Shown: piece by piece, positions 6,477 through 16,042 of the stretch
How the letters are laid out: each line of letters begins with the position of its first letter
How positions within the stretch are numbered: the first letter of the stretch is position 1
Source of the DNA: Bacteroidia bacterium
GTDB taxonomy: Bacteria > Bacteroidota > Bacteroidia > Bacteroidales > Azobacteroidaceae
Length of the DNA stretch: 40,871 bases
NCBI GenBank assembly: GCA_025996895.1
Contig: BNTW01000016.1
Location: forward strand, 1 to 40,871
Direction of reading: 5' to 3'
Program-made: the position numbers and the translations under genes
Notes under the pieces: model-generated
The model's input: the letters and a program-made list of their open reading frames with translations, nothing else
Told to the model about the DNA's origin: nothing
Database searches by the model: none

Positions 6477-7366
6477 CACTTGATATTCAACTCTTGCAAA
6501 ACGTTGCGGATTTTTTCGTAGGTCGTGATTTGCGTAGGAATTAACGGCAGGCGGAGTTCGTTTTCGATGTATCCCATCATGCACAGCATACTTTTCACTC
6601 CCGCCGGATTGCCATCGACAAAAAGCAGTTCAAACAATTCCGTGAAACGGTGATGAATGGTTAAAGCACTTGTATAATCGCCGGCCAATGCCAAGCGTAC
6701 CATGCGGCTAAACTCTTTCGGGAAAGCATTGCCGATAACGGAAATCACGCCGACTGCGCCAAAAGTAATCAACGGAAAAGTGATGCCATCGTCGCCCGAA
6801 ATCACCTGAAAATCAGCCGGTTTGTTCTTGATAATCATGCCGATTTGAGTCATGTTTCCCGAAGCTTCTTTGACAGCGACCACATTTTCAAATTCGCGGG
6901 CCAAACGCAAAGTCGTTTCCGCACTCATATTCACACCCGTCCGTCCGGGAACATTATACAGCACTACCGGCAACGACGAAGCCTGCGCCACGCATTTATA
7001 ATGCTGGTAAATGCCCTCTTGCGAAGGTTTGTTATAATAAGGCACGACGGAAAGAATGGCGTCAATACCGTTAAAATCCTCTGTTTTCAGTTTTTGGACA
7101 AGTGCGGATGTATTGTTTCCCCCCACGCCCAGCACAATCGGAATTTGTCCGTTCACTTTGGAAATGACCAACTGAACGACTTCCTTTTGTTCTTCCGGCG
7201 TAAGTGTCGGTGTTTCGGCAGTAGTGCCTAACACAACCAAATAATCCGTGCCGTTTCGCAACTGATAATCCACCAATCGCGACAACGCCGTATAATCTAC
7301 ATTACCGTCTGATTTGAAAGGAGTTATCAAGGCAACTCCCATTCCTTTAAGATTTATCCGTCCCAT
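6473..7366 (-). CDS. dapA: 4-hydroxy-tetrahydrodipicolinate synthase
   Basis: Condenses pyruvate with aspartate-semialdehyde, the first committed step of lysine and diaminopimelate synthesis, in the cytoplasm. The 297 aa match the family length and TIM-barrel layout. Visible residues are GTTAETPTL (Thr48, Thr49), VVLYNVPGRTG (Tyr137) and VVAVKEASG with the Schiff-base Lys166. It is the last gene of the leftward housekeeping operon, 30 bp after the pirin gene. It also has its own -7 box (TATCTTTG, 7384-7391 minus), so it may be made separately from the operon. Its stop overlaps that of mnmD. Confidence 0.95.
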   Translation of the reverse strand: MGRINLKGMGVALITPFKSDGNVDYTALSRLVDYQLRNGTDYLVVLGTTAETPTLTPEEQKEVVQLVISKVNGQIPIVLGVGGNNTSALVQKLKTEDFNGIDAILSVVPYYNKPSQEGIYQHYKCVAQASSLPVVLYNVPGRTGVNMSAETTLRLAREFENVVAVKEASGNMTQIGMIIKNKPADFQVISGDDGITFPLITFGAVGVISVIGNAFPKEFSRMVRLALAGDYTSALTIHHRFTELFELLFVDGNPAGVKSMLCMMGYIENELRLPLIPTQITTYEKIRNVLQELNIKC

Positions 7367-7383
7367 GAATCTGAAATGACGGA

Positions 7384-7391
7384 CAAAGATA
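7384..7391 (-). promoter_or_regulatory. -7 box for dapA
   Basis: The minus strand reads TATCTTTG (TAnnTTTG), 18 bp before the dapA start and between the pirin stop and dapA. A -33 TTTG is not at the normal distance. Confidence 0.5.
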
Positions 7392-7396
7392 ATAAA

Positions 7397-8113
7397 TTAT
7401 TTATACATCGGCACTTCGATAAGCAAAATTCTCGCTTCGTCCGTTTCCGCTTTAATCGAAACTACCTCTGTTTCGATTATTCCGACCGCGTCGCGAAGGT
7501 CTAAGTCCTGTCCGGCTACGGTAAATTTCCCGTCGATAACCATAGCAAAAACACCGTCGCCCGCTTTCCGCAGTTGATAATCGAATGTTTTCCCTTTGTC
7601 GAAAACGCCGATATGAAACCACGTATCCTGATGTACCCACAGACCCTCATCTTTCGGGTCAGGCGATACGACTTGTGTCAGTTGATTTTTATTGGCAAAA
7701 AAATCAAATTTCTTCTGGTCATAGCGGGGTTTCACATTTTCCTTATTCGGAAAAACCCAAATCTGGAAGAAATTCACATTTTCGGCGTCATTCGCATTAA
7801 ATTCGCTATGTGTAACGCCTGTTCCTGCACTCATCACCTGTACTTCGCCGGCACGGATTACGCTACCGTTGCCCATACTGTCGCGATGTTCCAACGCTCC
7901 ATACAAGGGTATCGAAATAATTTCCATATTATCGTGCGGGTGCGTTCCAAAACCTTCACCGCCAACAACAATATCGTCATTCACTACCCGCAACGCTCCG
8001 AAATGAATCCGTTCGGGATCATAATAATTCGCAAAACTAAACGTGTGGTGCGTATCCAGCCACCCATGATTTTTGTGTCCGCGCTTATGCGCCTTAAATA
8101 ATTCTACTTTCAT
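7397..8113 (-). CDS. Pirin-family bicupin protein
   Basis: A cupin protein of 238 aa close to the bacterial YhhW/pirin group. The N-terminal cupin carries the metal site: HPHDNMEIISIPLYG, then LEHRDS and a later GVTHSEFN with the expected His/Glu ligands. Start region HKRGHKNHGWLDTHHTFSF is typical of the short pirin subgroup. Some relatives show quercetin 2,3-dioxygenase activity in vitro, but the physiological role is usually unknown and cannot be read from this context. It sits between nspC (28 bp upstream) and dapA in the operon. Confidence 0.9.
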   Translation of the reverse strand: MKVELFKAHKRGHKNHGWLDTHHTFSFANYYDPERIHFGALRVVNDDIVVGGEGFGTHPHDNMEIISIPLYGALEHRDSMGNGSVIRAGEVQVMSAGTGVTHSEFNANDAENVNFFQIWVFPNKENVKPRYDQKKFDFFANKNQLTQVVSPDPKDEGLWVHQDTWFHIGVFDKGKTFDYQLRKAGDGVFAMVIDGKFTVAGQDLDLRDAVGIIETEVVSIKAETDEARILLIEVPMYK

Positions 8114-8141
8114 ACCTTATATTTTTAAGTTCATACCATTT

Positions 8142-9284
8142 TCAACTCATGCGGTTTTTGTAATCCGTATAATCAAACTGACGATAGATTTCCAGCGTTT
8201 GGTTTTGCTTCCACAAACACAAATCGGGGTGCGGAATACCGTTGAACATTGTGGTTTTGACGGTCGTGTAATGTATCATATCCTCAAAAATGATTTTATC
8301 ACCGATTTGCAAAGGCTTGTCGAACGACCAATCACCCATGAAATCGCCGCTTAAACAGGAATTTCCTCCCAAGCGGTAAGCCGGTTTGCCTTCCACCGGT
8401 TGTTGATAAGCACCACGAACAACCGGCTGATAAGGCATTTCCAAGCAATCGGGCAGATGGCAGGTGAAAGAAACGTCTAATATCGCCGTCTGAATGCCTT
8501 TGTTTTTTACAATATCGACCACCGATGCGACCAGCACGCCGGTCTGCCACACAAAAGCTGATCCCGGCTCTAAAATAATTTCCAGATTCGGATATTTCTT
8601 TTTGAAATCCTGCAACAGCCGAATCAAGTGTTCTATATCATAATCTTTGCGTGTCATCAAATGCCCGCCGCCCATGTTCAGCCATTTGATTTTCGGCAGG
8701 AAATCACCGAACTTGCTTTCTACGTGTTTCAGCGTGTTTTCTAAAGCGTAGGACGACGACTCGCAAAGCGTGTGAAAATGCAATCCTTCCACGCCTTCGG
8801 GAAGCACATTGCCCAATTCGTCGCGAACAATTCCCAAGCGCGAACCGGGAGAAGCCGGATTATACAAATCGGTTTCCACTTCCGAATATTCGGGATTGAT
8901 GCGCAAACCGCAAGAAATTTTTGTCGGATTATCCCATGTCTTTGGATAAAAACGAGCGAATTGGGACAAAGAATTAAAGGTGATATGAGAACTGCACGCC
9001 CTAATCACCGGAAAATCTTTTTCGGTGTAAGCCGGCGAATAGGTATGCGCCTTGCTTCCCATTTCTTCCCAAGCTAACTGCGCTTCCCACGGCGAACTTG
9101 CTGTCGAATAACCTATATATTCTTTGATAACCGGGAAGGCTTTCCACATCGCAAAAGCCTTGAAAGCCAGAATAATACGCACTCCGGCACGTTCTTGCAC
9201 CGACTTGATTAACGCCAAGTTTTTACGAAGCAATTCCTCTTCAATAACATAAGCGGGCGACTGTATTTGCGAAAAATCTATCAT
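8142..9284 (-). CDS. nspC: Carboxynorspermidine / carboxyspermidine decarboxylase
   Basis: A PLP enzyme of the alanine-racemase fold (380 aa) that decarboxylates carboxyspermidine or carboxynorspermidine in the alternative spermidine route found in many Bacteroidetes and Vibrio. The PLP lysine lies in IILAFKAFAMW (Lys42). LNMGGGHLMTRKDYD and EPGSAFVWQTG are the phosphate and substrate regions, and DVSFTCHLPDC is the C-terminal active-site segment. The partner carboxyspermidine dehydrogenase is not in this window. It starts 7 bp after the helicase gene. Confidence 0.93.
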   Translation of the reverse strand: MIDFSQIQSPAYVIEEELLRKNLALIKSVQERAGVRIILAFKAFAMWKAFPVIKEYIGYSTASSPWEAQLAWEEMGSKAHTYSPAYTEKDFPVIRACSSHITFNSLSQFARFYPKTWDNPTKISCGLRINPEYSEVETDLYNPASPGSRLGIVRDELGNVLPEGVEGLHFHTLCESSSYALENTLKHVESKFGDFLPKIKWLNMGGGHLMTRKDYDIEHLIRLLQDFKKKYPNLEIILEPGSAFVWQTGVLVASVVDIVKNKGIQTAILDVSFTCHLPDCLEMPYQPVVRGAYQQPVEGKPAYRLGGNSCLSGDFMGDWSFDKPLQIGDKIIFEDMIHYTTVKTTMFNGIPHPDLCLWKQNQTLEIYRQFDYTDYKNRMS

Positions 9285-9291
9285 GATATTT

Positions 9292-11535
9292 TTATTTGAT
9301 TACTTCAAACCGTGCGAATTTCAATAACAACTGTTTTTTTCCAAAGCTTTCAAATTCGACGGAAGCGCGGGCATTTTCGTTTTCGCCCAATAGTTCGACG
9401 ATGCTTCCGCAGCCAAAACGTTCATGTTGAATACGGTCGCCCACGTGTAACTCTCCAATTTGCTGGTGAGAAGTTTCATTTTCCGGCAGGGTTAATTTTC
9501 GGGTGTTGGTGTAAAAAGGCATCGGATCTGGTTTCGAGTAGGACGTAGAAACGAAACTTGATGCATCGGCAGGCAGTTTCAAATATTCCCTGTCGATGTC
9601 ACGAATGAAACGACTGGGCGTGCAGATACGCGATTGTCCGTTGTGAAAACGGCTTTTGGCATACGTCAAAATCGCATTTTCTTCGGCGCGCGTAATCGCC
9701 ACATAAAACAACCGGCGTTCTTCTTCCAGCTCGCGCGGACTGTGTTTGCATTGTTCCGAAGGAAACAAATCTTCTTCCAAGCCCACTACAAAAACATTCC
9801 GGAATTCCAAGCCTTTGGCTGAGTGAATGGTCATCATCGTAACGCGATTCGTATCTTCTTTCCCTTTCTCAATGTCCTGGTCGGTGAGCAACGCAATTTC
9901 CGCCAAAAAATCACCAATCATGATGCCGGGATTTCCTTCTTCCAGCCGGCTCGACACAAATTCGTAGAGGCTGTTTGATAGTTCTTCAATGTTTTGTACC
10001 CGGCTCAATCCTTCCGGCGTACGGTCTTCGTATAATTCATTCACCAATCCGGCTTCCTTGATCAGCGCGACACCGATTTCGTAAGCGTTTTGCGTGGTAA
10101 GTTTTTCCCGAAAACGTTCAATAAAAGCCCGGAAATCTCCTATCTTTTGTATCGTATTATTCTGAATTTTCAGGTTGTAATTCAACGGATTAGATATCAC
10201 CTCCCATAAGCCTGTATGATGCAGGGATGAAGCGGAAATAATTTTTTTAACGGTCGTATCGCCAATTCCTCGCGTAGGATAATTGATTATGCGTTTAAGA
10301 GCTTCTTCATCGTTCGGATTGATTATCAGGCGCATATAAGCGATAACATCTTTGACCTCTTTCCGTTGATAAAACGACAGACCGCCATAAATTTTATACG
10401 GTATATTAATTCGGCGCAAGGCTTCTTCCAGAATACGACTCTGCGCGTTGGTGCGGTACAAAATCGCAAAATCGGAATAGGCATATTGAGCCAGCATGCG
10501 CATTTCCGCAATACGGGAGGCCACATTGTAGCCTTCTTCAAAATCGGAAAAAGAACTCAACACCTGAAGCCGGTCGCCGACATTTTTCTCGGAAAAAACC
10601 TTCTTGGAAATTTGTTCTTTATTCTTGTAAATAAGCGAATTAGCCGCATTGACAATCGTTTGCGTTGAGCGGTAATTCTGTTCCAATTTAAACAATTTGC
10701 TTTCGGGATACACCTTCCGGAAATTCAGGATATTGTCGATATTCGCCCCTCGAAACGAATAAATGCTCTGGGCATCGTCGCCAACTACGCAGACGCGGTG
10801 GTGGTCGGCCGCCAGCATGCGAATAATTTCGTGTTGTACCGAATTCGTATCTTGATATTCATCAACCAAAATAAAACGGAACAAATTGCGGTAACGTTCC
10901 AGAATTTCGGGATTTTTGTCGAATAATAAATAAGTATAAAGTAGCAAATCATCGAAATCCATGACTTGCGCCGTTTTGCACCGGTTCCAATATTCGATGT
11001 AAATTTCGTACAACCGTCCGCGACGGCTGTGCTGGTCGGAAGCAATTAACTCTCGGTCGGCAGAATATTGCGCAGGTGTAATCAGCGCATTTTTCGCCAT
11101 GGAAATACGTGACTGAACGGCTGACGTTTTATATAGTTTGTCGTCGAGTACTTTTTCTTTGATAATCGCCTTAATCAGGTTTTTGGAATCTTGCGCGTCA
11201 TAAACCGTAAAATCGTGACGAAAACCGATGTGTTCGGCTTCCCGTCGCAGGATACGTGAAAAAATGGAGTGAAACGTTCCCATCCACAGACGTTTAGCAG
11301 TTTCTTCGCCGACAATCTGTGCCACACGATTTTTCATTTCCCGCGCTGCTTTGTTGGTAAAAGTAAGTGCCAGAATGTTGTAAGCCGAAATGCCGTTTGC
11401 CAGCAGATAAGCCACTTTGTAGGTGAGGACACGGGTTTTACCCGATCCCGCCCCTGCAATCACCAAACTTGGTCCTTCGTTATAAAGCACTGCATTCCGC
11501 TGACTTTCATTGAGTTGCTGAAGAAATTCGTCCAT
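9292..11535 (-). CDS. UvrD/PcrA-type ATP-dependent DNA helicase
   Basis: A superfamily-1 3'-5' helicase of 747 aa. Motif I is AGAGSGKTRVLTYKVAYL (residue about 27), motif Ia ALTFTNKAAREMKNRV, motif II VDEYQDTN, motif III GDDAQSIYSFRGA, motif IV QNYRSTQTIV, motif V TIHSAKGLEF and motif VI RRLFYVAITRA. Length and order match UvrD/PcrA, which act in nucleotide excision and mismatch repair and in removing RecA. The C-terminal part (GDRIQHERFGCGSIV) is the usual tail domain. It begins right after the rlmB stop, in an operon with the repair gene recN. Confidence 0.95.
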   Translation of the reverse strand: MDEFLQQLNESQRNAVLYNEGPSLVIAGAGSGKTRVLTYKVAYLLANGISAYNILALTFTNKAAREMKNRVAQIVGEETAKRLWMGTFHSIFSRILRREAEHIGFRHDFTVYDAQDSKNLIKAIIKEKVLDDKLYKTSAVQSRISMAKNALITPAQYSADRELIASDQHSRRGRLYEIYIEYWNRCKTAQVMDFDDLLLYTYLLFDKNPEILERYRNLFRFILVDEYQDTNSVQHEIIRMLAADHHRVCVVGDDAQSIYSFRGANIDNILNFRKVYPESKLFKLEQNYRSTQTIVNAANSLIYKNKEQISKKVFSEKNVGDRLQVLSSFSDFEEGYNVASRIAEMRMLAQYAYSDFAILYRTNAQSRILEEALRRINIPYKIYGGLSFYQRKEVKDVIAYMRLIINPNDEEALKRIINYPTRGIGDTTVKKIISASSLHHTGLWEVISNPLNYNLKIQNNTIQKIGDFRAFIERFREKLTTQNAYEIGVALIKEAGLVNELYEDRTPEGLSRVQNIEELSNSLYEFVSSRLEEGNPGIMIGDFLAEIALLTDQDIEKGKEDTNRVTMMTIHSAKGLEFRNVFVVGLEEDLFPSEQCKHSPRELEEERRLFYVAITRAEENAILTYAKSRFHNGQSRICTPSRFIRDIDREYLKLPADASSFVSTSYSKPDPMPFYTNTRKLTLPENETSHQQIGELHVGDRIQHERFGCGSIVELLGENENARASVEFESFGKKQLLLKFARFEVIK

Positions 11536-12279
11536 TTATTCGTTACGTTTTCGTTGTCTCACAACTTCGTAAATCAGCACAGCCGCTGCTGCCGACACAT
11601 TGAGCGAAGCGATCGTTCCGAAAATCGGGATTTTTATCATTTCGTCGCAAATCCGCAAGTTATCCATCGAAATGCCGTAATCTTCACCGCCCATCACAAT
11701 CGCTGTCGGCGCGGAAAAATCAGCTTGTGTATAATCGTTTGAGGCTTTTTCGGTCGCTGCAAAAACTTTGTAGCCACAGTTTTTCAAAAAACGAATGGCT
11801 TCCGTAATGCTATTTTCTTTGCACACCGGCAACGAGAGCAACGCACCCGCCGACGTTTTGACCGCATCGGCATTGACCGATACGCTGTTGCGCGCGGGAA
11901 TGACAATCGCATCCACTCCGGCACATTCACAACTGCGGGCAATCGCACCGAAATTGCGAACATCCGTAATGCCGTCCAGCAACAAAATCAGGGGATTTTT
12001 GCCTTCTTCGTACATAAACGGCACGATGTCTTCCAAGCGTTGATAGGTAACAGCGGAAATAAACGCAATCACACCCTGATGGTTTTTGTGCGTCAAGCGG
12101 TCTAATTTTTCCTGCGGCACACGCTGAACAGGAATCGTCATGTTTTTGACGATTTGAAACAACTCACGCGAGAGTTCGCTTTGCAAATCCCTGCGTATCA
12201 ATATTTTGTCTATTTCTTTTCCCGCTTGAACAGCTTCAATCACGGCGCGGGTGCCGAAAATCATTTCACTTTCTTTCAT
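11536..12279 (-). CDS. rlmB: 23S rRNA 2'-O-methyltransferase RlmB (TrmH/SpoU family)
   Basis: A 247 aa SPOUT methyltransferase. The N-terminal substrate domain begins IFGTRAVIEAVQAGKEIDKI. The three SpoU motifs are LLDGITDVRNFGAIARS, AIVMGGEDYGIS and LNVSAAAAVLIYEVVRQ. It is expected to methylate the ribose of a guanosine in 23S rRNA domain V. The ATG at 12279 lies inside the end of recN (14 bp overlap); a second ATG at 12264 would avoid the overlap. TrmH paralogues are hard to tell apart by sequence alone, so the rlmB name is the best fit and not certain. Confidence 0.88.
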   Translation of the reverse strand: MKESEMIFGTRAVIEAVQAGKEIDKILIRRDLQSELSRELFQIVKNMTIPVQRVPQEKLDRLTHKNHQGVIAFISAVTYQRLEDIVPFMYEEGKNPLILLLDGITDVRNFGAIARSCECAGVDAIVIPARNSVSVNADAVKTSAGALLSLPVCKENSITEAIRFLKNCGYKVFAATEKASNDYTQADFSAPTAIVMGGEDYGISMDNLRICDEMIKIPIFGTIASLNVSAAAAVLIYEVVRQRKRNE

Positions 12280-13933
12280 GCTTTAATAATTCTTTAGCGT
12301 TTTCGATGGCAGCGTCTGTTAATTCCGCACCGCTCAACATTTGCGCGATTTCTTTAATGCGTTCTTCCGGCGACAACCGGCGGATTTGCGTTTCCGTAAC
12401 ATCCGCTTTTTCTTCCTTATATACAAAAAACTGTGCGTCTCCTTTGGCAGCGATTTGGGGCAAATGCGTAATCGCGATCACCTGCATCACTTCGCTCATT
12501 TGTTGCATAATTCCGCCCATTTTGTCGGCTACTTCGCCCGAAACGCCGGTGTCTATTTCGTCGAAAATAATCGTCGGCAGAGCAGTTGCACCGGCGATTA
12601 ATGCCTTTATTCCCAACATTAAGCGGGAGATTTCCCCGCCCGAAGCCGTCTGAGCAACCGGCTTCAACGCCGTATTTTTGTTGGCGGAAAAGAGGAATGT
12701 AACCTCGTCCAGGCCGTTGTTATCGGGCGTTTCTTTGGACGTAATCTGACAACTGAACTGCATCGACGGCATGCCCAGCGGGCTTACTCGTTCCGTCAGT
12801 TGTTTTTCGAGATAAGCGACTGTGTTTTTGCGCGTTACCGTCAATTCACCCGCTAAATGCAACATTTCCTTACGGACGGTTTCCGTTTGTTTTTGCAACT
12901 GTGCGATTTCTTCCTCACGATTTTCGATTTGCTGTAACTGAATGAAAAGGCTGTCCCGCAAAGAAATAAGTTCTTCCGTCGTTTGGAGTTTATGTTTTTG
13001 TTGCAAAGAGTAAATCAAATCCAGCCGTTCGGTGATTTGTTGCAAGCGGTTGGGATTGGATTCTAACTTTTCCTGCTGGTGGAGAATATCGGGCAATAAA
13101 TCTTTCAAATCCAGATAAGCCGTTTGCAGGCGGTCGGCAGTTCCCTGCGCCGGCGGATATACCTTATTTAAAGACTGCGCCGTTGTGCAGGCTTCTTTCA
13201 GCGCGACGATAACTCCGCGTTCGTCGTTCGATAACAATTCTTCCAGCGCGTACAGAGCCGTTTTTATTTCCTCGATGTGCGTCAGTGTTTCCTGTTCGTG
13301 TTCTAACGCGGTCTGTTCGTCCGGTTGCAATTTCGCCTCCTCCAATTGTTGAAACTGAAAACGCATATAATCTTGTTCGGTCGTTTCCCTGCCGGCTTTT
13401 TCCTGTAATTCGTGCAGTTGTTTCCGAAGAGAAAGAAATTGCTGATACGCCTGTCTGTAAGTTTCTTTCAATTTCTTGTTATTAGCCAGCCAGTCCAATA
13501 CCTGCAACTGAAAGCGTTTGTCGCCCAAGAGCAAATTCTGGTGTTGCGAATGAATGTCGATAAGCGTTTCGCCCAAGTCTTTCAGGTCGTTCAATCCGGC
13601 GGGCGTGTCGTTGACGAAAGCACGTGATTTTCCCGAACTCCAGATTTCTCGCCGTAGAATGCAGTTTTGCGCGTCGTAATCCAAATCTCTATCCATAAAA
13701 AAAGTGTCTAACCCATAGGAAGAAATATCAAAAATGCCCTCAATCGTGCATTTATCTTCTCCTTCTTTAATGGCTTTGGCGTCGGCACGTTGTCCCAAAA
13801 TCAGCGAAAGGGCACCGAGAATAATGGATTTTCCCGCACCGGTTTCGCCCGTAATCACAGAAAACCCCTTCGGAAAATCAATGGTTAAGCGGGAGATAAG
13901 TGCGTAATTCCGGATTGTTAAACTTTTCAGCAT
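12266..13933 (-). CDS. recN: DNA repair protein RecN
   Basis: An SMC-like ATPase for double-strand break repair, 555 aa, the usual length. Walker A is GETGAGKSIILGAL (residue about 30). Long coiled-coil segments (residues about 150-370) are rich in Q, E, K and L. The ABC signature is TASGGEISRLMLG and Walker B IIFDEIDTGVSG, followed by the His-switch AITHLPQIA. It starts one base after the coaBC-DUF4835 stop and overlaps rlmB. The coaBC, DUF4835, recN, rlmB order is the usual one in Bacteroidales. Confidence 0.96.
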   Translation of the reverse strand: MLKSLTIRNYALISRLTIDFPKGFSVITGETGAGKSIILGALSLILGQRADAKAIKEGEDKCTIEGIFDISSYGLDTFFMDRDLDYDAQNCILRREIWSSGKSRAFVNDTPAGLNDLKDLGETLIDIHSQHQNLLLGDKRFQLQVLDWLANNKKLKETYRQAYQQFLSLRKQLHELQEKAGRETTEQDYMRFQFQQLEEAKLQPDEQTALEHEQETLTHIEEIKTALYALEELLSNDERGVIVALKEACTTAQSLNKVYPPAQGTADRLQTAYLDLKDLLPDILHQQEKLESNPNRLQQITERLDLIYSLQQKHKLQTTEELISLRDSLFIQLQQIENREEEIAQLQKQTETVRKEMLHLAGELTVTRKNTVAYLEKQLTERVSPLGMPSMQFSCQITSKETPDNNGLDEVTFLFSANKNTALKPVAQTASGGEISRLMLGIKALIAGATALPTIIFDEIDTGVSGEVADKMGGIMQQMSEVMQVIAITHLPQIAAKGDAQFFVYKEEKADVTETQIRRLSPEERIKEIAQMLSGAELTDAAIENAKELLKHERK

Positions 13934-13934
13934 A

Positions 13935-14840
13935 TTATTTTTTCAATGGCTCTAATTGATTGGAAAAACTCGGATACAGGTTGCGTAGCAGCGTATAAAG
14001 CTCTTTTTTTTCTTCGGGCGTTGCTTTTCCGGCAATCGAAACAATTTCGTCTAATTTGGAATCGGCAAACATCTGCATAATCACTTCCGACGAACGGACT
14101 TGTCGAATGTCTTTCAATACAGGTAAAGCATTCAATAGGGTAATCCGCCCCCGGTCGGGATTGGCAGCCATTTCGTCCAAGCCTTTGCGGTGGTAAATAT
14201 ACCACAAATCGCGATAGCCCGACATGCCTTCGTCCAAAAAAGTATTAATAATCGAGCCGCGATTACGCACATCGTTAAAAGCCGACCAGCCGTCCCACGT
14301 AGAATTGGATTGCGCTAAATTGCTAATATTCTGCGCCTGACGGTAAAAAACGCTTCCGCCTTTAGGCGAAAAACTATCGAAATCCAACGCTAAAATCAGG
14401 TTGGCGTAAAACGCGATGACTGCTTCGAGATTGCTGTTTAAAGTATTCTGTTGCATTTCGATGATACCGTTTTCCATGTATTCAAAACTGAAATGCGTGT
14501 CGCGGAAATTCAACATCGTGGTCGTGTAGGACGAATTATACACAGGCCGGCGCGACTGCACAAACAATTCGGCTTTAAACGACGTTTCGGACAGCTGCTC
14601 GGTGATGGTGAGCGCGAACGAACAGTCTATCTGTTCATTGGTCGCAAAGTTGGCCGAACTCCATTGCGTACCATTAATAAATTGGTTTAATGCGCGTTCA
14701 AGCGACGAGAAAATATTCCTGTTCGTCCCCTGAATCCTATCGCTATTGACGGAAACTTTGGCATTCAATTCCTGCGCCTGCAAAGAGGAAAAAGACAGCA
14801 TAAAAAATAAAAGCAAAAAACCGAAATACCGGCCGACCAC
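13935..14840 (-). other. DUF4835 part of the fused frame, possible separate translation from GTG
   Basis: About 301 aa. Starting from the GTG at 14840 gives a normal secreted protein: a charged start (VGR), a hydrophobic core (FGFLLLFFML) and a cleavage site near LQAQ-E. The mature part (LNAKVSVNSDRIQGTNRNIF, SSYTTTMLNFRD, DFDSFSPKGGSVFYRQAQN, MFADSKLDEIV) is the DUF4835 family. This family is conserved beside coaBC in Bacteroidetes, probably exported, with unknown function. It is either a true loss of the coaBC stop codon with internal initiation, or a sequence error. Confidence 0.6.
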
Positions 14841-16019
14841 ATTTGCAATATCTTTGGCAACCTCTCTCTTCGGTTTCAACGGAAAATCTTCGACATTTCC
14901 CTTCGCATTCAAAATCATTATTTTATTCGTATCTCCTTGAAATCCAGCTCCTTTATCCTGCAAGGAATTAAGTACTATCAAATCCAGATTTTTCTTTTTC
15001 AGTTTCTTTTCTGCATTGGAAAGTTCGTTGTCCGTTTCCAAGGCAAATCCGGCCAATACCTGCTTTTCGCTTTTGATTTTGCCCAACTCGGCAGCAATGT
15101 CCGGATTAGGCGTTAAATCTAATGTAAGCCCTTCGTTTTCTTTTCGTTTCATCTTTTGCCCGGAATAATGTGCCGGCTTGTAATCGGCTACGGCAGCGCA
15201 GAGAATCCCCGCGTCCATCCCCGGAAAATGCGCTACCGCTTCTTGATACATTTCCTCTGCAGATATGACTGCTATCTTTTTTATCTTCGGATTTTTCACG
15301 TCCAATTTGACCGGGCCACTGATTAACAGCACGTCCGCACCTCTGTTTGCAAATTCTTCCGCCAAAGCGTAACCCATTTTTCCCGACGAATAATTACTTA
15401 TATAACGTACCGGATCAATTTTTTCGTACGTCGGGCCGGCGGTTATCAGTATTTTTTTTTTTGAAAATTCGGTTTGCTTTTCAAAAAAATTGTCGAGGAC
15501 TTGAACGATTGTGTCCGGCTCTTCCATGCGTCCTTTACCTTCCAATGTGCTGGCCAAAAAGCCTGTTGCTGGCTCAATGATATGATTTCCATATAATTTC
15601 AGTTTTTCCAAATTGTGTTGAGTGCTCGGGTGGGCATACATATCCAAATCCATAGCGGGCGCAACAAACACCGGTGCTTTCATGGATAAGTATGTGGTAA
15701 TAAGCATATTATCGGCTATTCCGTTCGCCATTTTGCCAATCGTGGAAGCGGTTGCAGGTGCGATAACCATTGCGTCTGCCCATAGACCTAAATCCACATG
15801 ACTGTGCCACGTGCCGTCGTTGGCCGTAAAAAAATCGCTTACTGTCGGTTTTTGCGTCAAAGCCGACAACGTAACCGGCGTAATAAATTCTTTCCCTGCC
15901 GGCGTAATCACTACTTGCACTTCCGCGCCTTTTTTTATAAAAGCACGGCACAAATAAGCAGCTTTGTAGGCAGCAATGCTTCCGGTAATTCCCAGAACGA
16001 TTTTTTTCCCTTCCAACAT
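13935..16019 (-). CDS. coaBC: CoaBC (phosphopantothenoylcysteine synthetase/decarboxylase) fused in frame to a DUF4835 protein
   Basis: One open frame of 694 aa that joins two proteins normally separate. Residues 1-393 are CoaBC of coenzyme A synthesis: the flavin-binding decarboxylase (GITGSIAAYKA, HSHVDLGLWADAMV, NGIADNMLI, PAMDLDMYAHP), then the synthetase (AGPTYEKIDPVRYISNYSSG). The loop that carries the catalytic Cys in E. coli reads GFLASTLEGKGRM, without Cys. From residue 394, VVGRYFGFLLLFFMLSFSSL then QAQE is a perfect signal peptide, followed by a complete DUF4835 protein. A GTG at 14840 could start it separately. The upstream TTG at 16046 lies inside the -7 box, so ATG 16019 is the start. 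Confidence 0.88.
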   Translation of the reverse strand: MLEGKKIVLGITGSIAAYKAAYLCRAFIKKGAEVQVVITPAGKEFITPVTLSALTQKPTVSDFFTANDGTWHSHVDLGLWADAMVIAPATASTIGKMANGIADNMLITTYLSMKAPVFVAPAMDLDMYAHPSTQHNLEKLKLYGNHIIEPATGFLASTLEGKGRMEEPDTIVQVLDNFFEKQTEFSKKKILITAGPTYEKIDPVRYISNYSSGKMGYALAEEFANRGADVLLISGPVKLDVKNPKIKKIAVISAEEMYQEAVAHFPGMDAGILCAAVADYKPAHYSGQKMKRKENEGLTLDLTPNPDIAAELGKIKSEKQVLAGFALETDNELSNAEKKLKKKNLDLIVLNSLQDKGAGFQGDTNKIMILNAKGNVEDFPLKPKREVAKDIANVVGRYFGFLLLFFMLSFSSLQAQELNAKVSVNSDRIQGTNRNIFSSLERALNQFINGTQWSSANFATNEQIDCSFALTITEQLSETSFKAELFVQSRRPVYNSSYTTTMLNFRDTHFSFEYMENGIIEMQQNTLNSNLEAVIAFYANLILALDFDSFSPKGGSVFYRQAQNISNLAQSNSTWDGWSAFNDVRNRGSIINTFLDEGMSGYRDLWYIYHRKGLDEMAANPDRGRITLLNALPVLKDIRQVRSSEVIMQMFADSKLDEIVSIAGKATPEEKKELYTLLRNLYPSFSNQLEPLKK

Positions 16020-16042
16020 AAATTTTGCATCAAAAAAGCGGT

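Noticed and set aside
7574..8101. Plus-strand open frame of 175 codons opposite pirin
   Set aside because: A shadow of a clear cupin gene, without start context or homology.
11269..11742. Plus-strand open frame of 157 codons
   Set aside because: Antisense to the helicase start and rlmB end; rich in His, Phe and Arg as expected for a shadow frame.
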